Source: CAVVAY01 sp963746465
GTDB lineage: Bacteria > Actinomycetota > Actinomycetes > JACCUZ01
Assembly (NCBI GenBank): GCA_963746465.1
Contig: CAVVAY010000007.1
Coordinates: 186,001 to 250,000 of the forward strand
Reading direction: 5' to 3'
DNA length: 64,000 nt
Translations under genes and position numbers: made by a program
The notes under the pieces: model-generated
What the model saw: the letters and a program-made list of their open reading frames with translations, nothing else
Database searches by the model: none
Told to the model about the DNA's origin: nothing
Part shown: positions 12,074 through 20,968 of the stretch, piece by piece
Numbering within the stretch: the first letter of the stretch is position 1
Layout of the letters: each line of letters starts with the position of its first letter

Positions 12074-12913
12074 TCACTCGGTTCCCATGAAGGCACCCAG
12101 CAGCGCGGCGAACCGGTCCGGCTCGTCCAGGTGCGGGTAGTGCCCGGCCCCCTCGAACAGCTCCACCCGGCTGCCGGCGATCGCCTGCGCCGCGGCGGTC
12201 GCGTGCCAGGCCGGGATCATCCGGTCCCGGGTCCCCCAGACCACCAGCGTCGGGATCTCCACCGCCAGCGGCAGGTGGTCGTGCGCGGTCACGGTCTGCC
12301 CGCCGGGGTCGATCACCGACCGGACCGTCGCCAGGAACGCCCGGCGCGCCTCCACGTCGTTCAGCCCGGTGAACCCGCGCCAGCCCTCGCGCAGGTCGGG
12401 CCCGGCCCGCCAGCCCAGCCGGGCGACGGTCCGGCCGACCGCTTCGGCCCGGCCGCGGACCCACCGCGAGGCGACCAGGGGCAGCACCCACTCGGCGCCG
12501 GGCAGGGTGGCCGAGCGCAGCAGCGGGCTCACCGACCGGCCGAGCCCGCCGCTGGAGACCAGCACCAGCCGCTCGACCCGGTCCGGGAACAGGTAGCAGA
12601 ACTGCATCGCCACGCCACCCCCGAGCGAGTGGCCCACCAAGGTCACCCGCTCGACGCCGAGCCGGTCGAGCAGGTCCCGCAGGGTGGCCGCGTGGGCGCC
12701 GAGCGAGTAGTCGCCGCGCGGCTTGGCCGAGGCCCCGTGACCGAACAGGTCGGGGGCGATCACCCGGTGACCGGTGTGCAGCGCGTCGACCAGGTGCGCC
12801 CAGCTCTGGTGCGACCCGAGCAGGCCGTGGATGAACAGCACCGCCGGACCGGTTCCGCTGTCCAGGTAGGACAGGTCGTGCCCGTGCAGCGTGGCGGTGC
12901 GGGTGTCCGTCAT
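12074..12913 (-). CDS. Alpha/beta-fold hydrolase
   Basis: A 279-aa alpha/beta hydrolase. The oxyanion motif is HG (29-30), the nucleophile elbow is GHSLGG with Ser96, an acid Asp is in VVWGTRDRMIP, and the catalytic His is in EGAGHYPHLDEP. There is no signal peptide, so it is probably cytosolic. The family covers esterases, lipases and C-C hydrolases, so the substrate is open. The ATG at 12913 overlaps the stop of the upstream secreted protease gene (ATGA). The two form an operon that ends two bases from HAIR operator 2. Confidence 0.87.
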   Translation of the reverse strand: MTDTRTATLHGHDLSYLDSGTGPAVLFIHGLLGSHQSWAHLVDALHTGHRVIAPDLFGHGASAKPRGDYSLGAHAATLRDLLDRLGVERVTLVGHSLGGGVAMQFCYLFPDRVERLVLVSSGGLGRSVSPLLRSATLPGAEWVLPLVASRWVRGRAEAVGRTVARLGWRAGPDLREGWRGFTGLNDVEARRAFLATVRSVIDPGGQTVTAHDHLPLAVEIPTLVVWGTRDRMIPAWHATAAAQAIAGSRVELFEGAGHYPHLDEPDRFAALLGAFMGTE

Positions 12914-15285
12914 CCGACCGTCACCACCCGGCTGGTCCCGGCAGCCAGCCCGGAGCGCGGCTGACGCGCGACCCGGACCCGCAGCTCGGTCGGCCGGGGC
13001 GAGGCCGCCCGCCAGGTCAGCACCCAGCGCCCCCGGTCCAGCCGGGCCCGGGCGACCGGGTCCCAGCCGCCGTCCGGCGCGCGCCGCTGCAGGATCACCT
13101 GGCCGTCGCTGCGCCGCGGTCGCACCAGTCCGCGCAACGTGACCGTCTGCCCCGGCCGGATCGAGAGCTCGGAGGTCGCCAGGGTGACCCGCTGGTGCAC
13201 CACGGTGCTGCGCAGCCGGCCGCGGACGCCGAGCTGGCTGCCGGCGCCGTCGTACTGGACGAACCAGCCGGTGCTGCGCCGGGCGTCCCAGCCGAAGGCG
13301 AAGCTGCCGTCGGCCGCCGTCACGGTCGTGTCGGTGCGCTGGTACCCCGGCGACCCGGCAGCCCGCCGCACCAGCCGCACCCGCCGGCCGGCCAGGCCGG
13401 CGCCCGACGCGTTGCGCAAGGTGCCGGTGACGCCGACCCGTCGGCCCCAGTCGGTCGATGACGGCGCGGTCAGGTGCAGCGCACTCCCGGACAGCAGCCG
13501 GGTCACCGGCGGCGACGTCCCGTTCGGGCTCACCGCCACCAGTCGCACGGTGTAGTCGGCACCCGGCGCCAGGCCGCGCAGCACCCACGAGGTGGCCGAC
13601 GGCTCGACGGTGAAGAAGTCGTCGCCGTGCACGTCCGGCGACACCGCGACGACGTAGGACCCCAGCGGCGCCGAGCCGGTCACGGCCGGCCGGGCCCAGG
13701 ACAGCCGCACCTCGCCAGGGCCGACGGTGGCCGTCACCCGGCGCGGCGCACTCGGTCCGGTCCAGCGGGCCAGCTCGGTCGACTCGACGGCCGCCGTCAC
13801 CGTGGCGCACTCGAGAGCGCTGTAGCCGAGGTTGGCGCAGGACTGCTGGAGCGCGGCCGCCAGGTCGACGAAGTCCGCACCCGGGGTCAGCATCTGCAGG
13901 GTGGCCCAGTACAGCGTGGCGGTCCGGGCCGTGCCGATGCCCGGGAACGCACGGCCGTGGAAGGCGCCGTCCGGCTCGGCCGCGGTGCCGTCGGCGATGA
14001 GGTACGCCGTCTTGTTGGGCACGCCGCTGTTGGTGTGCACGGCCCCGTTGTCGTCGTAGTCCAGGGCGTAGTCGTACAACGCGCTGCGGGTGGTGTCCGG
14101 CTGGCCGAACCGCGGCGGGTCGGCCATGTCGCGGGTCACCCCGCCGGACGCGGCGGGCAGGTCCTCGCCGAGCCGCCAGCGCAGCTCCGGTCCGTCGCTG
14201 CCGGTGCCGTCGGCCAGGTCGACCAGCTCGCCGATCACGTCGGACATCGACTCGTTGATCGCACCGGACTGGTACCAGTAGACGAGCCCGGCCGTGTGCT
14301 GGATGACGCCGTGGGCGAGCTCGTGAGCCACGACGTCGTCGGCCGAGGTGTATCCCGCGCCGTAGACCATCTGGTCGCCGCTCCAGAACGCGTTCTCCAG
14401 CGGGCACTCCCCGGGCGGGCAGTAGTTCGTGGTCGACCTCAGCTTGCGCCCGTCACCGAGATCGTTGCCGATCAGCGCAGTGAGGTCGACGCCCAGGGTG
14501 TCGCTGAACCACGCCGCCGTCGCACCGGTCAGGTCGTAGGCGCGGTCGACGTCCAGCACGCCCGTGGGCGGGCCGCCCTCGACCCGCTCGTACCCGCTGC
14601 CGCAGCGGTAGCCGCGGGTGCGGACGTTGTCGCACACCACCCGGTCGAGGCTGGCCACCTCGCTCAGCCGAAGCGCGACCCGACCGGTGCGGGCGTCGAC
14701 CAGCACGACCTCGCGCAGGTCCGCACGCACCGCCGAGCGCACGGGGACCCGCCAGACCGGTCGCAGGTCCGGGGTGGCTCGAGGTTCGAGCAGGGAGCGG
14801 TCGAGCAGCCACTGCGTCGGCCGCTCCGCCACCAGCGAGTGCCGGGACACCTGGTGCCGGGTGGCCGTCACCCGGCGTGCGGTGCGGGCCGCGGCCGAGG
14901 CAGCGACGTCGTACGCCGTGGAGCCGGCCGGGCCGGCGGTCTCGCCGGACACCGACAGCAGCCGGCCGTGGCCGTCGAGGACGGTGACCAGCTGGCCGCC
15001 GAGGACCGGCAGCCCGTGGCGGGTCTGCTGGAACCGCACGACGTCGCGACCGGCGACCCGGCTCACGGCGACGGTGCGCATGTCTCGGGCGGCGACATCG
15101 AAGGTCGGCCCGATCCGGTCGAGGTGGGCCCGGGCCGCATCGACCACCGAGGCCGGCCGGGGTGTCTCGGCCGTTGCCGGCGTGGTCGCCCCGGACGGCG
15201 CGGCGAGCGCGAGCGACGCGGCGAGGGTGAGGACCGTCAGCAGGGCAGCCGGGACCCGGGCACGTCGGGCGGTGCGGTGCGGCAC
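12910..15285 (-). CDS. Secreted M4-family (thermolysin-like) metalloprotease with fibronectin type III domain
   Basis: A 791-aa extracellular protease. It has a signal peptide (basic start, hydrophobic stretch about residues 11-29, then Ala-rich cleavage region), an FTP-like propeptide to about residue 215, and an M4 catalytic domain. The zinc site is HELAH (321-325), the third ligand is Glu345 in NESMSD, and the active-site His417 lies in HTNSG. A fibronectin type III domain follows (about 511-598), then Ig-like/wall-binding modules. The start is GTG at 15285 with AGGGGA upstream; longer in-frame starts would hide the signal peptide. It is translationally coupled to the hydrolase gene. Confidence 0.93.
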   Translation of the reverse strand: MPHRTARRARVPAALLTVLTLAASLALAAPSGATTPATAETPRPASVVDAARAHLDRIGPTFDVAARDMRTVAVSRVAGRDVVRFQQTRHGLPVLGGQLVTVLDGHGRLLSVSGETAGPAGSTAYDVAASAAARTARRVTATRHQVSRHSLVAERPTQWLLDRSLLEPRATPDLRPVWRVPVRSAVRADLREVVLVDARTGRVALRLSEVASLDRVVCDNVRTRGYRCGSGYERVEGGPPTGVLDVDRAYDLTGATAAWFSDTLGVDLTALIGNDLGDGRKLRSTTNYCPPGECPLENAFWSGDQMVYGAGYTSADDVVAHELAHGVIQHTAGLVYWYQSGAINESMSDVIGELVDLADGTGSDGPELRWRLGEDLPAASGGVTRDMADPPRFGQPDTTRSALYDYALDYDDNGAVHTNSGVPNKTAYLIADGTAAEPDGAFHGRAFPGIGTARTATLYWATLQMLTPGADFVDLAAALQQSCANLGYSALECATVTAAVESTELARWTGPSAPRRVTATVGPGEVRLSWARPAVTGSAPLGSYVVAVSPDVHGDDFFTVEPSATSWVLRGLAPGADYTVRLVAVSPNGTSPPVTRLLSGSALHLTAPSSTDWGRRVGVTGTLRNASGAGLAGRRVRLVRRAAGSPGYQRTDTTVTAADGSFAFGWDARRSTGWFVQYDGAGSQLGVRGRLRSTVVHQRVTLATSELSIRPGQTVTLRGLVRPRRSDGQVILQRRAPDGGWDPVARARLDRGRWVLTWRAASPRPTELRVRVARQPRSGLAAGTSRVVTVG

Positions 15286-15418
15286 GCGGGTCCCCTGCTG
15301 GACGAAACGGCGACAGACCGGCACGGACCGTCCACCGCAGGGTAAGCGATCAGCGTTGCCCGGCCGGTGCGGATCGCCCGCGGTGGTTGGGGCCTGGGCG
15401 CCCGGGCATGGGAGGTCC

Positions 15419-15706
15419 GTGGCAGCGAACTCATCGATGGGCTGGCGGCTGCTCGGCGGGGTCTCGGCGATCCTGGCCGGCATCGCCGCCCGCAAGGCCC
15501 TGGTCAAGACCTGGCGGGTGACCACCGGCGACAACCCGCCCGCGAACCCCGCGCAGCCCGGCACCCAGTGGCGGGAAGCCATCCCGTACGCCCTCGCGAG
15601 CGGCGCGGCGATGGGGCTGGCGCGGATGCTCGCCACCCGTAAGGCCGCGAACTACTACCGGAAGTCCACCGGCCACCTGCCGCCCGGCATGGAAGAGGTC
15701 ACCTAG
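15419..15706 (+). CDS. DUF4235-family membrane-associated protein
   Basis: A 95-aa protein resembling the actinobacterial DUF4235 family (WRLLGGVSAILAG, AARKALVKTWR and the A-x-A-S-G-A-AMGLARMLATRKAA segment). It has two hydrophobic stretches (about 8-22 and 58-75), suggesting membrane association. The GTG at 15419 is preceded by GGAGG at a short distance of three bases; the alternative ATG at 15437 would give 89 aa. Function is not known. Confidence 0.72.
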   Translation: MAANSSMGWRLLGGVSAILAGIAARKALVKTWRVTTGDNPPANPAQPGTQWREAIPYALASGAAMGLARMLATRKAANYYRKSTGHLPPGMEEVT

Positions 15707-15742
15707 CCCCGGCACGGTGCCGACTCGTCGTACCCTCGGACA

Positions 15743-15886
15743 GTGCTCCCGGCCCTGCGTGACCGTCGCGGCAAGCCCGCCGCTCCGCTGCGCCTGCTCG
15801 CCGTGCTGGTCCTGGTCGGCATGCTGACGATCGCGGCCCCGGTCCTCGTGCCGGTGCTGCGCTGGGCCGCCTCCTCGCTGCTCTGA
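15743..15886 (+). CDS. Predicted 47-residue single-helix membrane peptide
   Basis: A short frame from GTG 15743 to TGA 15886. It encodes a basic N-terminus (LPALRDRRGKPAAPLR) and one hydrophobic helix (about residues 18-40). The hexamer TACCCT lies six bases before the GTG, which fits a leaderless transcript as seen for other genes here; there is no Shine-Dalgarno site. No homologue is recognised. Confidence 0.45.
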   Translation: MLPALRDRRGKPAAPLRLLAVLVLVGMLTIAAPVLVPVLRWAASSLL

Positions 15887-15909
15887 CCAACCGGACGCCT
15901 CCGGAGTCA

Positions 15910-15925
15910 TACAAGAGCGCTTGTA
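15910..15925. promoter_or_regulatory. Probable operator of the ArsR-like regulator/MFS operon
   Basis: TACAAGAGCGCTTGTA is a near-perfect dyad (14 of 16 positions pair) 33 bases before the regulator ATG. Its size and position suit autoregulation by the winged-helix protein encoded next. Confidence 0.5.
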
Positions 15926-15957
15926 CGACCGCCGGTGACCGGATCAGGCTGAGTGCC

Positions 15958-16602
15958 ATGACCCGACGTACCGCGGCCCAGCGCCACCTGGACTCCGCTC
16001 CCCGGCAACCTGTCGGCCAGGAGTCCGGCGACGACCTGCTCGACGTGCTGATGGCCTTCCACCACCCGACCCGGCGGTGGCTGGCCGAGCTCCTCGAGAT
16101 GGAGGGGCCGGCCAGCGTCGGACGCCTCGCGGGTCGCACCGGTCTCGCGGTGGGCTCGGTGAGCCACCACCTCAAGGCCCTGCACCGCCACGGTTTCATC
16201 GAGCCCGCGCCCGACCTCGCCTCCGACACCCGCGAGAGCTGGTGGCGCCCGGCCCGCCGATCGGTGACCTGGAGCGTCGACGACTTCGCGGCCGGCAGCG
16301 CCGCCCGGCGCGTCGCGGGTGCCGCGGAGGCCGAGAACTTCCGGCACCAGGTGCGCGCGATCGCCGACTGGCTCGGCCACATGCACGACGTGAGCGCGCA
16401 GTGGCGACGCGCCGCGAGCTCCACCGACACCGTCGTCCCGGCGACGCGCGGTCAGCTCGAGAACCTGGGCGAGCGGCTGCGACAGGTGACCGAGGAGTGG
16501 AGGCAGGACTGCCTGGACGACGAGGCGCGGCGTCCCGCCGCCGAGCGGCTGCCCGTCCGGGTGGTGCTGCGCGCCTTCCCGAGCCGACCGGTGCGGCCGT
16601 GA
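15958..16602 (+). CDS. ArsR-like winged-helix transcriptional regulator
   Basis: A 214-aa regulator. Residues 27-85 form an ArsR/HTH_20-type winged helix (FHHPTRRWLAELLEME, then GRTGLAVGSVSHHLKALHRHG). The following residues resemble the wing and dimerisation helices of regulators paired with efflux pumps. There is no cysteine metal site. It overlaps the MFS gene by four bases (GTGA), and a dyad at 15910-15925 lies upstream. It therefore probably represses its own operon and responds to an exported compound. Confidence 0.82.
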   Translation: MTRRTAAQRHLDSAPRQPVGQESGDDLLDVLMAFHHPTRRWLAELLEMEGPASVGRLAGRTGLAVGSVSHHLKALHRHGFIEPAPDLASDTRESWWRPARRSVTWSVDDFAAGSAARRVAGAAEAENFRHQVRAIADWLGHMHDVSAQWRRAASSTDTVVPATRGQLENLGERLRQVTEEWRQDCLDDEARRPAAERLPVRVVLRAFPSRPVRP

Positions 16603-17834
16603 GGGAGACCTCGCCCCGGCCCGAGCTGCTCGGCGCGGTTCCTCCGCCGGTCCGCCGGGACCCGGTGGTGCTCGTCTGGCTGTCCGCGGTCGGCCTGTCC
16701 TGGTTCGGCGACTACGCCTGGAACGTCGCCCTCGCCTGGACCGCCGCGCACACCTTGTCGCCGGTGCTGGCCGGCGTCGTCCTCGGTGCGGAGATGCTGC
16801 CGCAGGCGGTCCTGGTGCTGCTCGGCGGTGTGCTCGCCGACCGGTACGACCCCCGGCGGTTGCTCATCACCGGCCAGCTCGGCCAGGCGGCGGTGCTGGT
16901 CCTCGGCGCGGCGGGGTGGGCCTCGGGGATGCGCGGGGCGCCGATCCTGCTGGCGATCGCGCTCTCCTTCGGGGTCGCCGGCGGTCTCACGATGCCCTCC
17001 GGGACCGCCTTGGTGCGCCAGATCGTGGCGGGGAAGGACCTCGGCACCGTCCAGGGCTGGAACCAGATCAGCAGCCGTGCGATGAAGCTCCTCGGTGCGC
17101 CGGTCGGCGGTGTCCTGGTGGCCTGGGGCGGTCTGGGGACGGTGATGCTGGTCGATGCCGCGACCTTCGTCACGATCGCTGCCGTGCTGGCCGTCGTCGT
17201 ACGACCGCGCTATCGCCTGCCCCGGGCCACCCACGACCGGTGGCGCGACTCGTTCGCCGACGGCATCCAGTACCTCCGCGACCACGACACGGCCAGGCTG
17301 TTCGTGGTGGGACTGGCCGCGCTGAACGTCTTCGTCACGCCGGTCACCGGACTGGGCGTTGCGCTGCGGGTCACCAGCTCCGGTTGGGGAGCGCACTGGC
17401 TCGGCATCGCCGATGCCTGTCTGGCTGCCGGCGCGATCGCGGGCAGCATCGTCGGCATCCGGTGGCAGCCGACGTACGGTGCCGCCGCCGGCTTCCGGAT
17501 GCTGGTGCTGCAAGGCCTCGCCATCGCCGCCGTCGGGATCGGCGTGCGCCCGGTCCTGGTGCTCGCGATGACCGTGCTCGGCTTCACCGCCGGTGCGGCC
17601 TCGATCTGGCTCAGCGCCGCGTTCATCCGGGCGATCGACCCGAGCCACCTCGGCCGGGTGTCGTCGGTGACGAGCCTCGGCGACATGGCTTTGATGCCGC
17701 TCTCGGTGCCGGTCCTCGGCGCCGCAGTCCGCGCGACCAGCGTGCTGGTGGCCACTCTCGTGTTCGGCCTGGCGATGTCGGTGCTCTGCCTCTGGTTCGC
17801 CACCCGCCGGGCGATCCGGGGCCTGGCCGCCTGA
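16599..17834 (+). CDS. MFS transporter
   Basis: A 411-aa major facilitator with about 12 transmembrane helices. The cytosolic loop 2-3 motif is in GGVLADRYDPRRLLI (GxxADRxxRR type). It resembles the MFS_3/enterobactin-exporter-like drug exporters. The GTG at 16599 overlaps the stop of the winged-helix regulator, so the two are translationally coupled. The substrate is unknown. Confidence 0.87.
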   Translation: MRETSPRPELLGAVPPPVRRDPVVLVWLSAVGLSWFGDYAWNVALAWTAAHTLSPVLAGVVLGAEMLPQAVLVLLGGVLADRYDPRRLLITGQLGQAAVLVLGAAGWASGMRGAPILLAIALSFGVAGGLTMPSGTALVRQIVAGKDLGTVQGWNQISSRAMKLLGAPVGGVLVAWGGLGTVMLVDAATFVTIAAVLAVVVRPRYRLPRATHDRWRDSFADGIQYLRDHDTARLFVVGLAALNVFVTPVTGLGVALRVTSSGWGAHWLGIADACLAAGAIAGSIVGIRWQPTYGAAAGFRMLVLQGLAIAAVGIGVRPVLVLAMTVLGFTAGAASIWLSAAFIRAIDPSHLGRVSSVTSLGDMALMPLSVPVLGAAVRATSVLVATLVFGLAMSVLCLWFATRRAIRGLAA

Positions 17835-17858
17835 GCGATCCCCGGGGACGGCGGCAAG

Positions 17859-17874
17859 TTACCCGTCGGTAGGA
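17859..17874. promoter_or_regulatory. Shared TTACCCGTC-type operator overlapping the -10 of the Fe-S reductase gene
   Basis: TTACCCGTCGGTAGGA, an inverted repeat of TACC/GGTA. It overlaps the TAGGAT hexamer at 17870-17875. Nearly the same sequence occurs at 43790-43805, and a related copy at 43815-43830, in front of the acyl-CoA dehydrogenase gene. The form is typical of TetR-type repressor sites; the regulator is not in this window. Confidence 0.6.
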
Positions 17875-17931
17875 TCGGTGCCCCTACGCTGACCCCGGAT
17901 CCGGACCCGGCGTCCTCTCCCAGGAGGTTCC

Positions 17932-20052
17932 GTGCGACTCGCCATCGGGCTGGTGATGACCCTGGCCGCGCTGGCGGTGGCCGGCCGGCGCGTCCACTAC
18001 CTGTACCGACTGGTCAGCTCCGGTCAGCCGGCGCCGGGCCGGCTGGACGGCATCGGCACCCGGGCCAAGAGCCAGCTGCGCGAGGTCTTCGGCCAGCGCA
18101 AGCTGCTGAAGTGGTCGGTGCCGGGGGCCGCGCACTTCTTCACCTTCTGGGCGTTCGTGGTGCTCGCGGCGACGATCCTCGAGGCCTACGGCGCGCTGTT
18201 CGACCGGGACTTCGCGATCCCGATCATCGGGCACTGGCGACTCCTGGGCTTCCTCGAGGACTTCTTCGCCGTGGCGGTGCTGCTGTCGCTCGCGGTGTTC
18301 GCCGCGATCCGGCTGCGCAACGCCCCGGCCCGACGCGAGCGGGCCTCCCGGTTCTACGGCTCCCACACCGGTGCGGCGTGGCTCGTGCTGTTCATGATCT
18401 TCAACGTCATCTGGACCCTGTTCCTCTACCGCGGCGCGCAGGTCAACACCGGCGTCTTCCCGTTCGGTGACGAGGCGTTCGCCTCGCAGGCCGCCGCGAG
18501 GGTGCTCGAGCCGCTGGGCGAGGACACGAACGAGGTTCTGGAGACCGTCGGGATCCTGCTGCAGATCGGTGTGGTGCTCGGCTTCCTGGTGCTGGTCGTC
18601 TACTCCAAGCACCTGCACATCTTCCTCGCGCCGCTCAACGTGCTGACCAAGCGCGAGCCGAACGCGCTGGGCCCGCTGCTGCCGATCATGGTCGACGGCA
18701 AGCCGATCGACTTCGAGAACCTGGACGACCTCGACGAGGACACGGTGTTCGGCCGCGGGAAGGTCGAGGACTTCACCTGGAAGGGGATGCTCGACTTCGC
18801 GACCTGCACCGAGTGCGGTCGGTGCCAGGACCAGTGCCCGGCATGGAACACCGGCAAGCCGTTGTCACCGAAGCTGGTGATCATGGACCTGCGGGACCAC
18901 CTGTTCGCCAAGGGCGCGGGGAACGAGGGCGAGGCGGCTCGCCCGCTGGTCGGCACCGCCGAGCAGGGCGGGGTGATCGACCCGGACGTGCTGTGGTCGT
19001 GCACCACCTGCGGTGCCTGCGTCGAGCAGTGCCCGGTCGACATCGAGCACGTCGACCACATCGTCGACATGCGCCGGTTCCAGGTGCTGGTGGAGTCCTC
19101 GTTCCCGTCCGAGGCCGGCACGATGCTGAAGAACCTGGAGAACAAGGGCAACCCGTGGGGCATGTCGTCCCGGGCCCGGCTCGAGTGGACCCAGGGCCTG
19201 GACTTCGAGGTGCCGGTCCTCGGCCAGGACGTCGAGGACCTCAGCGAGGTCGACTACCTCTACTGGGTCGGCTGCGCCGGCGCCCTGGAGGACCGTGCGA
19301 AGAAGACGACCCGCGCGTTCGCCGAGCTGCTGCACATCGCCGGGGTGAAGTTCGCGGTGCTCGGCGAGGCCGAGGCCTGCTCGGGCGACCCGGCCCGGCG
19401 GCTGGGCAACGAGTTCGTCTTCCAGATGCTCGCCCAGCAGAACGTCGAGACACTGAACGAGGCCGGTGCCGACAAGACCGTGATCGTCGCGACCTGCCCG
19501 CACTGCTTCAACTCCCTCGGCCGCGAGTACCCCCAGCTCGGCGGCACCTACGAGGTCGTCCACCACACCCAGCTGCTGGACCGTCTGGTGCAGGAGGGCC
19601 GGCTCACGCCGGTCACCCCGATCGACCAGCTGGTGACCTACCACGACCCGTGCTACCTGGGGCGGCACAACAAGGTCTACACGCCACCCCGCGAGGTGCT
19701 CGCGAACGTTCCCGGCCTGCGCACCGAGGAGATGCACCGCTGCAAGGAGCGCGGGTTCTGCTGCGGCGCGGGCGGTGCCCGGATGTGGATGGAGGAGAAG
19801 ATCGGCAAGCGGGTCAACGTCGAGCGGGTCGACGAGGCCCTCGCCCTCGACCCCGACGTCGTCTCGACGGCGTGCCCGTTCTGCCTCGTCATGCTGGGCG
19901 ACGCCGTCACCGCGAAGAAGCAGGACGGCTCGGCCCGCGAGGAGGTCGAGGTGCTCGACGTCAGCCAGCTGCTGCTGCGCTCGGTTCACCGCAACATCTC
20001 GGTGATCCCGGTCGGCGACGACGCTGCGCCGGTGGCCGGCCCTCCGGCCTGA
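17932..20052 (+). CDS. Membrane iron-sulfur reductase (heterodisulfide-reductase-like, Rv0338c/FadF type)
   Basis: A 706-aa protein. It has five to six transmembrane helices in the first 240 residues (nitrate-reductase-gamma/cytochrome-like), two 4Fe-4S motifs (CTECGRCQDQCP from residue 292, CTTCGACVEQCP from residue 357), and two C-terminal cysteine-rich CCG domains (WVGCAGA and CCGAGGARMW). Relatives pass electrons between the quinone pool and flavoprotein dehydrogenases; those in fatty-acid oxidation are named FadF. The GTG start has a strong AGGAGG site. A TTACCCGTC-type operator shared with the FadE5-like gene at 43.9 kb supports a lipid-oxidation role (inference). Confidence 0.87.
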   Translation: MRLAIGLVMTLAALAVAGRRVHYLYRLVSSGQPAPGRLDGIGTRAKSQLREVFGQRKLLKWSVPGAAHFFTFWAFVVLAATILEAYGALFDRDFAIPIIGHWRLLGFLEDFFAVAVLLSLAVFAAIRLRNAPARRERASRFYGSHTGAAWLVLFMIFNVIWTLFLYRGAQVNTGVFPFGDEAFASQAAARVLEPLGEDTNEVLETVGILLQIGVVLGFLVLVVYSKHLHIFLAPLNVLTKREPNALGPLLPIMVDGKPIDFENLDDLDEDTVFGRGKVEDFTWKGMLDFATCTECGRCQDQCPAWNTGKPLSPKLVIMDLRDHLFAKGAGNEGEAARPLVGTAEQGGVIDPDVLWSCTTCGACVEQCPVDIEHVDHIVDMRRFQVLVESSFPSEAGTMLKNLENKGNPWGMSSRARLEWTQGLDFEVPVLGQDVEDLSEVDYLYWVGCAGALEDRAKKTTRAFAELLHIAGVKFAVLGEAEACSGDPARRLGNEFVFQMLAQQNVETLNEAGADKTVIVATCPHCFNSLGREYPQLGGTYEVVHHTQLLDRLVQEGRLTPVTPIDQLVTYHDPCYLGRHNKVYTPPREVLANVPGLRTEEMHRCKERGFCCGAGGARMWMEEKIGKRVNVERVDEALALDPDVVSTACPFCLVMLGDAVTAKKQDGSAREEVEVLDVSQLLLRSVHRNISVIPVGDDAAPVAGPPA

Positions 20053-20179
20053 CCGAGGGGGGGTGCTGGCACCACCCTCTGGTCTCTGGGCAGCAGGCTC
20101 GTCGCAGTCGACGCGGGCGACGACGGTGGTGGTACGACGCCACCGCCGCCCCGCCGGGCGGCCGAGCCCAGGAGAACGC

Positions 20180-20965
20180 ATGTCCAGCACCTCGCCGGCG
20201 ACCACCGCCGCCACCGTGCCCGCGGCGCGCACCGCAGCGCCGCCGGCCGCCGTCCGCACCCTCGACCTGCGCAAGACCTACGGACGTGGGGACAACGTCG
20301 TCCACGCGCTGGACGGTGTGGACGTCGAGCTCGCCGCCGGCCGGTTCACGGCGGTGATGGGTCCGTCCGGGTCCGGCAAGTCCACCCTGATGCACGTCAC
20401 GGCCGGGCTGGACACCGCGACCGGCGGCACTGTCTGGGTCGGCGACACGGACCTGACGACGCTGAAGGAGAAGGAGCTCACCCGGCTCCGTCGCGACCGG
20501 ATCGGCTTCGTGTTCCAGCAGTTCAACCTGGTGCCGACGCTCACCGCCGCCGAGAACATCGAGCTGCCCATGCGGCTCGCCGGGCGGACACCCGACCAGG
20601 CCTGGTTGGACCGCATCATCGAGGTGGTCGGGCTCGCAGACCGGCTGCGGCACCGGCCGAGCGAGCTCTCCGGCGGCCAGCAGCAACGGGTCGCGGTGGC
20701 CCGGGCGCTCGTCGCGCGCCCCGAGGTCGTCTTCGCCGACGAGCCGACCGGCAACCTGGACTCGCGCTCCGGCCTGGAGGTGCTGTCCTTCCTGCGCCGC
20801 TCGGTCGACGAGAACGGCCAGACGATCGTGATGGTCACCCACGACCCGGTCGCGGCGAGCCACGCCGATCGCGTCGTCTTCCTGGCCGACGGCCGGGTCG
20901 TCGACGACATGACCGACCCCACCGCGGACCGCGTCCTCGACCACATGAAGACCCTGGAGGGCTGA
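20180..20965 (+). CDS. ABC transporter ATP-binding protein (MacB/LolD type)
   Basis: A 261-aa ATPase. Walker A is GPSGSGKST (61-69), the Q-loop lies in FVFQQFNLVPTL, the signature is LSGGQQQR, and Walker B is VVFADEPTGNLD. The FNLVPTLTAAENIELP segment and the NLDSRSG region are typical of MacB/LolD ATPases that work with FtsX-like permeases. The ATG at 20180 follows an AGGAGA site. The permease gene begins four bases after the stop. The first 25 residues are a low-complexity Ala/Thr/Pro extension. Confidence 0.94.
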   Translation: MSSTSPATTAATVPAARTAAPPAAVRTLDLRKTYGRGDNVVHALDGVDVELAAGRFTAVMGPSGSGKSTLMHVTAGLDTATGGTVWVGDTDLTTLKEKELTRLRRDRIGFVFQQFNLVPTLTAAENIELPMRLAGRTPDQAWLDRIIEVVGLADRLRHRPSELSGGQQQRVAVARALVARPEVVFADEPTGNLDSRSGLEVLSFLRRSVDENGQTIVMVTHDPVAASHADRVVFLADGRVVDDMTDPTADRVLDHMKTLEG

Positions 20966-20968
20966 CCG

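Noticed and set aside
20053..20082. G-rich hairpin after the Fe-S reductase gene as a terminator
   Set aside because: Pairing of the G-run with CACCACCCTC is imperfect, and the region reads on into the ABC genes' leader; support is too weak.
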